Source: Gemmatimonadota bacterium
Lineage (GTDB): Bacteria > Gemmatimonadota > Gemmatimonadetes > Gemmatimonadales > Gemmatimonadaceae
Assembly (NCBI GenBank): GCA_947475795.1
Contig: CANJOX010000017.1
Coordinates: forward strand, 1-18,261
Direction: 5' to 3'
DNA: 18,261 nt
This document shows, piece after piece, positions 8,024 to 12,589 of this stretch. The first letter of the stretch is position 1; each line of letters begins with the position of its first letter. A program made the position numbers and the translations under genes. The notes beneath the pieces were generated by a model. That model made no database searches. It saw only the letters and a list, made by a program, of their open reading frames with translations, and was not told the DNA's origin.

Positions 8024-8778
8024 GCCGCGTTGCGTCACCGTGCGCCGCCTTGCCGCAGGTGGAGGGCACCCGCGTGCTGCGCCGTGAGCGGCGTGGCAGT
8101 TCGCTTCCCGTGATCGTGGATTCCCCCTCGGGGGCGTGGTTCACGAAACTGCACGGCGCATCGCAGGGCGTGGCACCGCTCATTGCGGAGGTGATCGTGG
8201 CCGAACTGGCGGAGGCGATCGGGCTGTCGGTCCCGCCCCGCGTGCTGGTGACGCTGCCCGCGGCTGTGCCCAGTGATGATATCAACGACGAGTTACGCGA
8301 CCTGTTGGATGCGAGCGCGGGACTCAATCTGGGGTTCACAGTGCTGGAGGCGGCGCGCGATCTGACCGCCGCCGAAGTGCCCGGCGTCGATCTGTACGTG
8401 GCCGCGCGCGTGCTCTGGTTGGATACCGTGGTGCAGAATTTCGACCGCTCGCTGCGCAATCCCAACCTGATGATGCGCCGGGGAACGATCTGGCTGATCG
8501 ATCACGGCGCGGCGCTGCCCTTCCATCACGACTGGAGCGCGGTCACGGACGCGCACGCGGCGCGTCCGTACGATGTGACCGGCCATCTGTTCGGATGGGT
8601 GGCGCCGTTGCTGGACGACACGCACGCGCAGCTGGCACCGCTGCTCGCGCACGAAGTGCTCGCCGGCGCCGTGGACATGGTGCCGGATCGCTGGCTGGGC
8701 CACGATCCGGCGTCGCGCCGCGCAGACTACGTGTGGTATCTCTCTGCCCGCCTTGCGGCGTTGCGGGGCTTCATCTGA
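8020..8778 (+). CDS. HipA_2-type kinase family protein
   Basis: The 252-residue protein matches the small 'HipA family kinase' group (PF20613-like) rather than full-length HipA. Near residues 30-70 it has a nucleotide-binding region (FTKLHGASQGVAPLIAEVIVAELAEAIGLSVPPRVLV), with the likely ATP-binding Lys in FTKL. The catalytic loop is LDTVVQNFDRSLRNPNLMM (Asp135, Asn140, Asp142), and the metal-binding Asp is in WLIDHGAAL (Asp161). These agree with the HipA pattern DxxxxNxDRxxxN and DxG. True HipA phosphorylates glutamyl-tRNA synthetase and pairs with HipB; members of this short family usually lie beside a DUF3037 gene. Neither HipB nor DUF3037 is present here. Instead the gene overlaps a lipase-like gene by 4 bases. 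The substrate is unknown. It is the last gene of the rightward run. Confidence 0.8.
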   Translation: MSRVASPCAALPQVEGTRVLRRERRGSSLPVIVDSPSGAWFTKLHGASQGVAPLIAEVIVAELAEAIGLSVPPRVLVTLPAAVPSDDINDELRDLLDASAGLNLGFTVLEAARDLTAAEVPGVDLYVAARVLWLDTVVQNFDRSLRNPNLMMRRGTIWLIDHGAALPFHHDWSAVTDAHAARPYDVTGHLFGWVAPLLDDTHAQLAPLLAHEVLAGAVDMVPDRWLGHDPASRRADYVWYLSARLAALRGFI

Positions 8779-8779
8779 C

Positions 8780-8796
8780 CGACCGCGTCGCGGTCG
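8780..8796 (+). other. Tight inverted repeat after the kinase gene
   Basis: CGACCGCG-T-CGCGGTCG is a perfect 8-base inverted repeat around one base, 1 base after the kinase stop. It has no following T-run. It could be part of a transcript-end structure for the rightward operon, but a one-base loop cannot form as drawn, so at least the inner pairs must open. Confidence 0.3.
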
Positions 8797-8944
8797 TGTG
8801 CGGCGTCAGTAGCCGCGTTCGCTTTGGGGATGTGCCCGTCCACATCGCTGTAGCCGAAGAACATCGGCACCGCGCCGTGGGCGCATCCGTTCGCATGACC
8901 GACATCCGCCGCGCGGATCTGCTGTCGCCCATCGCGCCGGCCAG
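8797..8944. other. Unassigned interval
   Basis: I see no supported gene here. Both strands stay open for most of the interval and each gives GC-rich codon use, so neither can be preferred. The rightward frame continues in phase from the inverted repeat with RVAVVCGVSSRVRFGDVPV. The leftward frame contains GAVPMFFGYSDVDGHIPKAN. Neither has a family signature that I recognise. It may be a remnant of a gene lost together with the truncated regulator next to it. Confidence 0.3.
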
Positions 8945-8971
8945 AGGGGTGTGCCAGCGGGGCACGCCCCT
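8945..8971. terminator. Strong stem-loop, possible terminator between the kinase gene and the regulator fragment
   Basis: AGGGGTGTGCC pairs with GGCACGCCCCT around a 5-base loop (8956-8960). In rightward RNA all 11 pairs form, one being U-G; in leftward RNA one A-C mismatch remains. The stem lies directly after the stop codon of the leftward regulator fragment. No clear T-run follows in either direction, so it is a weak candidate for intrinsic termination. Confidence 0.4.
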
Positions 8972-8972
8972 G

Positions 8973-9230
8973 TCAGTTTGCTCCGCCCGTGTCGCCGGGC
9001 CAGGCACCGGATCGCTGCAGCAGGGTGACCATTTCCACCGGTGAGGCCACCCCCAGACGCTTGCGCAACTGGTCCTTGTGGAACGCCACGGTGCGTTCGC
9101 TGATGCCGAGTTGGGCGGCGATCTGCTTGGCACTCCGCCCCGTGGCCAGCACCTCCAGCACCGCGCGCTGGCGGAGTGAGAGCTGTACGAGTCCGGAGGG
9201 GGGCGCCTGGTCGGGTAACGTGTCAAGGGG
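8973..9230 (-). pseudogene. LuxR/NarL-type response-regulator HTH, N-terminally truncated
   Basis: The leftward frame encodes a complete GerE/LuxR DNA-binding domain: LSLRQRAVLEVLATGRSAKQ followed by IAAQLGISERTVAFHKDQL and RKRLGVASPVEMVTLLQRSG. In NarL/FixJ-type regulators this domain follows a receiver domain of about 120 residues. Here the frame meets an in-frame TGA at 9231-9233, inside a REP-like palindrome, and no receiver domain exists upstream. The only start inside the frame is GTG at 9161, which would give a 62-residue HTH-only protein and cut into the first helix. I therefore read it as a remnant, probably cut off by arrival of the palindrome and the vapBC module. An HTH-only expressed protein is possible but less likely. 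The stop is followed at once by a strong stem-loop. Confidence 0.65.
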
Positions 9231-9280
9231 TCAGCGTCCTTTAGCGCCTAAGTACTCTGACCCCTAGAAGACCCCTTGAA
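9222..9280. repeat. REP-like palindromic element
   Basis: GGGGTCAG (9227-9234) pairs exactly with CTGACCCC (9257-9264). Inside this stem TTAG (9241-9244) pairs with CTAA (9248-9251). An alternative outer stem pairs TCAAGGGG (9223-9230) with CCCCTTGA (9272-9279). Read on the minus strand the core is GGGGTCAGAGTACTTAGGCG and onward, a motif I associate with REP sequences mobilised by RAYT (Y1, IS200-like) transposases; this association is from memory and no transposase gene is present in the window. It interrupts the regulator frame on one side and lies 60 bases before vapB on the other. Confidence 0.6.
9223..9238 (+). repeat. 16-base direct repeat, left copy
   Basis: TCAAGGGGTCAGCGTC here is identical to 10957-10972 in the same orientation. 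The left copy is the left arm of the REP-like palindrome. The two copies bracket vapBC and brnTA. Confidence 0.75.
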
Positions 9281-9305
9281 GTCCTCGCCGCCACAGGCAC
9301 TCAAT

Positions 9306-9332
9306 GTATATTGATGATGTACATATCAACAT
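9306..9332 (+). promoter_or_regulatory. vapBC promoter and likely operator
   Basis: TATATT (9307-9312) preceded by TG at 9305-9306 resembles an extended -10. Overlapping it is an inverted repeat TTGAT (9311-9315), 9-base spacer, ATCAA (9325-9329), with two further matching pairs outside (9308-9309 with 9331-9332). VapB antitoxins autoregulate by binding such palindromes at the promoter, so this is the expected operator site. The region is markedly AT-rich against the rest of the window. Confidence 0.5.
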
Positions 9333-9342
9333 CGGAGTGGCT

Positions 9343-9582
9343 ATGGCGCTGCAAATCGCCAACCCCGTCGTCGTCCAGAAGGTTGAACTTATGGCAAAAC
9401 GCCTCGGCCTCAGTAAGACCGCCGTGGTGGAGCGCGCGTTGGATCAGCTCATCAGTGCATCCGAAGGAGCCGAGCACCAGTCCGAGCGCTTCGAGGCCTT
9501 GCTCGCCCAGCTCGACCGCATCGCCGACCGACCGGACGCGTACGATCCGCTGCAATGGGATGAGCGCGGATTGCCGACGTGA
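9343..9582 (+). CDS. vapB: VapB-type antitoxin
   Basis: This 79-residue protein matches the Rv0623/PSK-type VapB antitoxins. The N-terminal MALQIANPVVVQKVELMAKRLGLSKTAVVERALDQL forms the ribbon-helix-helix-like DNA-binding and dimerisation part, and the C-terminal stretch ends YDPLQWDERGLPT, the acidic-aromatic tail that binds and masks the toxin. The start ATG 9343 is preceded by GGAG at 9334-9337. An upstream in-frame ATG at 9304 lies inside the promoter/operator and is rejected. The stop overlaps the GTG start of vapC (GTGA). The protein should repress its own promoter through the inverted repeat at 9311-9329. Confidence 0.9.
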   Translation: MALQIANPVVVQKVELMAKRLGLSKTAVVERALDQLISASEGAEHQSERFEALLAQLDRIADRPDAYDPLQWDERGLPT

Positions 9583-9986
9583 TCGTTGCTGACACGTCCG
9601 CCATCATTGCCATCGTGTTCGCGGAACCGGAACGTGAGGCGTTCATCGACGTGATCCGGCGCGCGCCGCGTGTGCTGGTGAGCACGGTCTCGATAGTCGA
9701 GGCGCGCATGGTGGTCCACGGGAGACGTGGCGAGCGAGCGGTCGTGCTCGTAGACGATCTCCTGCGCTTGCCGATGTTCGAGCTGATTCCGCCGGGGATC
9801 GCGGAAATGGACGCCGCCTATGCGGCATTCGTGGCCTTCGGCAAGGGCAGTGGGCATCCTGCCGCACTCAACTTCGGCGACGTATTTGGCTATGCGCTGG
9901 CGAAGGTGCGCGGACTGCCGCTGCTGTACAAAGGCGCGGACTTCTCGGAGACCGATATCGCCAGCGCGGCTCCGCGATCGGCTTGA
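9579..9986 (+). CDS. vapC: VapC-type toxin, PIN-domain ribonuclease
   Basis: This 135-residue PIN-domain protein is expected to cleave RNA (tRNA or rRNA in characterised VapCs) in a Mg2+-dependent way when not bound by VapB. The acidic active-site residues are all present: Asp5 in VADTSAI, Glu41 in STVSIVEAR, Asp101 in LNFGDVFGYALA and Asp121 in LLYKGADFSETDI. Length is normal, so the toxin appears intact. The GTG start overlaps the vapB stop by 4 bases, coupling translation. About 125 bases of non-coding DNA separate its stop from the convergent brnA stop. Confidence 0.92.
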   Translation: MIVADTSAIIAIVFAEPEREAFIDVIRRAPRVLVSTVSIVEARMVVHGRRGERAVVLVDDLLRLPMFELIPPGIAEMDAAYAAFVAFGKGSGHPAALNFGDVFGYALAKVRGLPLLYKGADFSETDIASAAPRSA

Positions 9987-10111
9987 GGCGCAGCGCCAGT
10001 TGCCGATCGTTATCACCTGTGCTCGGAGCGTTTCGATCGCGAGCTGGTGCTCTTGGTGCGCATCGCGCCCACCATGGCCTCGAGCGTCTGCATGACCGCG
10101 ACGGCGAACCG

Positions 10112-10525
10112 TCAGCTGTCCCCGCGGCGCTGCCGCAACTGCTGTGCAAGGGCCAGCGTGCGTCGTGCCGACGCTTCGATGTCATCAACGACCGCGGACA
10201 CACTCGGCTCACTCGTGGTGATCGCCGCTGCCAGCACCTCGTTCATCCGCGTTTGCCACCCTTTCCCACTGCGGCGATAGGCGGCCAGCACGTGGGCATC
10301 GACGCGCAGACTCAACAACACTTTGGGCGGTGCGTCGCGCAAGAGGTGCATCGACGCAAGCTGCGCAGCGGTCAGTGCCGGGTTGTCGGGATCGTTCGCT
10401 GCCCGCTGCTCGATCTCTGCGTCACTGGGCATGGTGTTGCGCGCGGTCTTGCGCGAACGCGGCGTGGCCAGATCGGCCCGCACCCGTACGATCTTGGACT
10501 TACCCGCCTCGCGGCGTTTGTGCAT
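10112..10525 (-). CDS. brnA: BrnA-type antitoxin (DUF4415-like)
   Basis: This 137-residue protein carries the BrnA signature in its second half: KVLLSLRVDAHVLAAYRRSG followed by KGWQTRMNEVL, a ribbon-helix-helix DNA-binding and dimerisation motif. BrnA binds BrnT and represses the operon. The start at 10525 has GAGGAG about 10 bases upstream and lies 26 bases inside the 3' end of brnT. The N-terminal 60 residues are basic and then acidic, with no clear fold. The C-terminal extension (SVSAVVDDIEASARRTLALA) is longer than in many BrnA proteins and looks helical. The toxin-then-antitoxin order is the usual one for brnTA. Confidence 0.85.
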   Translation of the reverse strand: MHKRREAGKSKIVRVRADLATPRSRKTARNTMPSDAEIEQRAANDPDNPALTAAQLASMHLLRDAPPKVLLSLRVDAHVLAAYRRSGKGWQTRMNEVLAAAITTSEPSVSAVVDDIEASARRTLALAQQLRQRRGDS

Positions 10526-10808
10526 AGCGTCGTCGCTCCTCGCGGCTGGCGTAACGGGCAGAGATCAATCGGATGGCCTGCATCCTGACGGTGAATACCA
10601 CGGTCACGATGCGGTCGTCGAGGGCGCCAAGCAGCAGATACCGCACTTCCGACTCGTGTTCAACCGCCAGGATTAACGCATACGGATCGCGCCACACCTG
10701 AACGATCTCACGGAAGTCGATCCCGTGTTTGGTCGCGTTCGAAGCGGCTTTGTCAGGGTCCCACTCGAACGCGAAGGAAAAGGTACTACGCCGTAAATAC
10801 ACTGTCAA
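10500..10808 (-). CDS. brnT: BrnT-type toxin, RelE-like ribonuclease
   Basis: This protein of about 100 residues matches BrnT: FEWDPDKAASNATKHGIDFRE at the N-terminus, a central beta region, then VTVVFTVRMQAIRLISARYASREERRRY. BrnT has a RelE-like fold and inhibits translation as a ribonuclease; BrnA neutralises it. The basic and acidic conserved positions (KHGIDF, RLISARYA) are present, so it looks intact. The start is uncertain: the frame opens at TTG 10808 or GTG 10802, neither with a Shine-Dalgarno, and no ATG precedes FEWD. A TTGACA at 10803-10808 overlaps these starts and is a possible -35. The last 26 bases overlap brnA. Confidence 0.85.
   Translation of the reverse strand: MTVYLRRSTFSFAFEWDPDKAASNATKHGIDFREIVQVWRDPYALILAVEHESEVRYLLLGALDDRIVTVVFTVRMQAIRLISARYASREERRRYAQTPRGG
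10780..10808 (-). promoter_or_regulatory. Candidate brnTA promoter overlapping the brnT start
   Basis: On the minus strand, TTGACA (10808-10803), 17 bases, then TACCTT (10785-10780) resemble a -35/-10 pair with ideal spacing. If used, transcription would start after the TTG and GTG start candidates, leaving no ordinary start codon before the FEWD motif. So either the promoter is chance or brnT starts on a rare codon. Confidence 0.3.
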
Positions 10809-10956
10809 CGCGTGGGCGGAGGGTCATGCGGCAGCGCGGGATCGCTGTCCCGCTCATGATGCGATGCCCCTCGGTCAAGCGCGGTACCGCGCGATTGCGC
10901 ACCGGGTCGTTTCTACGCATGGGGGTGAACCGCGCGATTCACGGCAATTTTTTCTT
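10809..10956. other. Intergenic spacer upstream of brnT
   Basis: No gene is seen. It contains a perfect 14-base palindrome GCGCGGTACCGCGC (10879-10892) and a stem GCGGGA/TCCCGC around a 6-base loop. An AT-rich tract ending in a run of T (about 10947-10957) directly abuts the right copy of the 16-base repeat. Either inverted repeat could be the BrnA operator, but both lie 70 bases or more from the brnT start. Confidence 0.35.
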
Positions 10957-10972
10957 TCAAGGGGTCAGCGTC
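10957..10972 (+). repeat. 16-base direct repeat, right copy
   Basis: This is identical to TCAAGGGGTCAGCGTC at 9223-9238. Only the left arm of the palindrome is present here; the pairing right arm (CTGACCCC) does not follow. It marks the right end of the toxin-antitoxin segment and the left end of the kinase fragment. Confidence 0.75.
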
Positions 10973-10994
10973 GTTGACCGGAGTCGTTGACCGG
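10970..10994 (+). repeat. Tandem duplication GTCGTTGACCGG
   Basis: The 12-base unit GTCGTTGACCGG occurs at 10970-10981 and 10983-10994, a 13-base period. It lies on the junction between the 16-base repeat and the kinase fragment, consistent with a duplication made at a recombination or insertion junction. Confidence 0.6.
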
Positions 10995-11179
10995 TATTGT
11001 GCGACCCGCGAGCTGGGCGCCGGCCGTATGGCCACCGTGTACCTCGCGTACGATCTCACGCACGAGCGCGACGTCGCGATCAAGGCGCTGCATCCGGATC
11101 TCGGGGCGGCACTCGGCGGCGAACGGCATTTTGCGAGATTCGCAGCACCGCCCGCTTGCAGCACCCGCACACGGGATAG
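10974..11179 (+). pseudogene. Ser/Thr protein kinase N-lobe fragment, frameshifted
   Basis: The first frame reads DRYCATRELGAGRMATVYLA, then YDLTHERDVAIKALHPDLGAALGGER, the N-lobe of bacterial Hanks-type kinases, with the Gly-rich loop and the VAIK lysine. The loop is altered (GAGRMA where GxGGMA is usual). At about 11127-11133 the frame is lost; the expected continuation appears in another frame as CEIRSTARLQHP and ends at TAG 11177-11179. The catalytic C-lobe is absent. The fragment begins right after the 16-base repeat, with the tandem duplication at its 5' end. It cannot make an active kinase. Confidence 0.75.
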
Positions 11180-11189
11180 GCATTTCAAT

Positions 11190-11480
11190 CGGAGCGGGTC
11201 GACTATCCGTCGAGCATAAGACGCGACCGCCGACCGCGTGAGCACCGACTGGCGGGTGGCAAAGGCGCGATCGTCCTCGGGGAGCCGAAGGGGTCCTCCC
11301 ACACGGCGGTGTGCACGTGAAATCCGGAGTGCGACCAGCTGAGCATGCCGGCGGCGAGATCGTGCTCACCCGTCAGCGTGTGAATGGCGACGGTGACGAT
11401 GCCGCCGGCGCCGCGTCGGGCATCCGCGCTCCGGGACCGGGGAGCGCCGAGCATACGTCCAACTCGGCCGCGGACCATCA
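11190..11480 (-). pseudogene. Frameshifted fragment resembling an IS91-like transposase
   Basis: On the minus strand a frame reads EHDLAAGMLSWSHSGFHVHT followed by AVWED. This resembles the conserved C-terminal region of IS91-like (Y2 / 'putative transposase' domain) proteins, where a 'ML.W.HSGF.VH..V' block is followed by 'DDRAFATRLARYCARNPVAL'. Here that second block appears in another frame as EDDRAFATRQSVLTRSAVAS, so a frameshift lies near 11275-11300. The sequence then decays and meets the opposite-strand kinase fragment. The upstream catalytic His and Tyr motifs are not present. Family assignment is from memory of the motif and would need a profile search. Confidence 0.5.
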
Positions 11481-11556
11481 CCGTTCCGTTGCGCACATGG
11501 CCGTTTCGACGCAACGTCCGCGCGGCGCCGGCGTCACGATGCGTGCTGCCGTCGGG

Positions 11557-11562
11557 TATAAT
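11557..11562 (+). promoter_or_regulatory. Candidate -10 box (TATAAT) for the nitrilase gene
   Basis: A perfect TATAAT ends 27 bases before ATG 11590, predicting a 5' leader of about 20 bases. A consensus -35 is not evident (TCACGA at 11534-11539 is the hexamer at 17-base spacing). A weak AGAAG lies 8 bases before the ATG. Confidence 0.5.
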
Positions 11563-11589
11563 CGGAAGCGCGCTGCAGAAGCTAGCGTT

Positions 11590-12573
11590 ATGCCGTATTC
11601 GTTTCCCACCGACTTCGTGATGACGTCTGACTCTCTCCGCATTGCCGGCGCGCAGATGGCGCCGGTTTGGCTCAACCGTGAGGGCACGCTGACCAAGGTC
11701 ATCGCCGGCATCCATGCCGCGGCCGACGATGGGGTGCAGCTGCTGGCCTTTCCTGAAGCGTTCGTGCCCGGCTATCCGTGGTGGATCGAGTGGACGGACG
11801 GGGCGCGCTTCGATTCGTCGGTGCAAAAGGCGCTGCACGCGCACTACCTCGATCAGGCGGTGCAGATCGAGGCGGGGCATCTGGACGACGTCTGCGCGGC
11901 CGCGAAGGCGCGGGCGATCACGGTGGTGCTGGGTATCATTGAGCGACCGCTCGATCGGGGCGGGCACAGCGTGTACGCCAGTGTGGTCACGATCGACGCC
12001 AGTGGTGCGGTGGTCACGGTGCATCGCAAGCTGATGCCGACCTACGAAGAGCGACTCACCTGGTCACCCGGCGACGGCCATGGGCTGCGCACGCACCGCG
12101 TGGGTGCGTTCACGCTGGGGGCGCTCAATTGCTGGGAGAACTGGATGCCGCTGGCGCGGGCCAGTCTGTATGGGCAGGGGGAAGATCTGCACGTCGCGGT
12201 GTGGCCGGGGAGCGTGCGCAATACGGAGGAGATCACGCGCTTCATGGCGCGCGAGGGCCGGTCGTACGTGATGTCGGTGGCGGGGCTACTGCGACGCGAT
12301 CAGGTGCCGGAGCAGACGCCGCACTTCGCGCTGCTGCAGCGCGTGCTGCCCGAGGTGATGGGCGAGGGTGGCACCTGTATCTCGGGTCCCGATGCCGTGT
12401 GGCTGGTGGCGCCGGTCGCGCACGAGGAGCGCATCATTGCCGCCGACGTGCATCATGTGCGGGTACGCGAAGAGCGGCAGAACTTCGATGCGATGGGGCA
12501 CTACGCGCGCCCCGACGTGCTGCAGCTCGAGGTGAACCGGGAGCGGCAGCGCGCGGTGCGGATTCGCGATTAG
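11590..12573 (+). CDS. Nitrilase (aliphatic/aromatic nitrilase type)
   Basis: The enzyme is predicted to hydrolyse a nitrile to the carboxylic acid and ammonia in the cytoplasm. The protein is 327 residues, normal for branch 1 nitrilases. The catalytic triad is complete: Glu56 in LLAFPEAFVPGYPWW, Lys147 in VHRKLMPTYEERLTW and Cys181 in LNCWENWMPLARASLYGQG; Glu154 in the Lys loop is the usual second glutamate. FPEAFVPGYPWW and CWENWMPL are typical of true nitrilases rather than amidases or carbamoylases. ATG 11590 is chosen because it follows the TATAAT box; ATG 11620 is an alternative that loses 10 residues. An extension back to 11311 crosses the transposase remnant and is rejected. The gene stands alone beside decayed mobile DNA, so acquisition by transfer is possible. 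The substrate is not deducible. Confidence 0.92.
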   Translation: MPYSFPTDFVMTSDSLRIAGAQMAPVWLNREGTLTKVIAGIHAAADDGVQLLAFPEAFVPGYPWWIEWTDGARFDSSVQKALHAHYLDQAVQIEAGHLDDVCAAAKARAITVVLGIIERPLDRGGHSVYASVVTIDASGAVVTVHRKLMPTYEERLTWSPGDGHGLRTHRVGAFTLGALNCWENWMPLARASLYGQGEDLHVAVWPGSVRNTEEITRFMAREGRSYVMSVAGLLRRDQVPEQTPHFALLQRVLPEVMGEGGTCISGPDAVWLVAPVAHEERIIAADVHHVRVREERQNFDAMGHYARPDVLQLEVNRERQRAVRIRD

Positions 12574-12589
12574 CGGGCGATTCGGCGCC

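Noticed and set aside
8773..9044. Rightward gene after the HipA_2 kinase
   Set aside because: The frame runs into the region coding the LuxR HTH on the other strand and has no recognisable domain; it is left as unassigned sequence.
8020..9986. HipA-VapBC as one combined toxin system
   Set aside because: The kinase belongs by overlap to the upstream lipase gene and is separated from vapBC by a regulator remnant and the palindrome.
9983..10588. 201-codon rightward frame over brnTA
   Set aside because: It is antisense to brnA and brnT, which both show clear family motifs; the rightward frame has none.
10974..11219. Functional small kinase-like protein
   Set aside because: It lacks the catalytic lobe, and the expected N-lobe continuation is in a different frame, so it is called a pseudogene.
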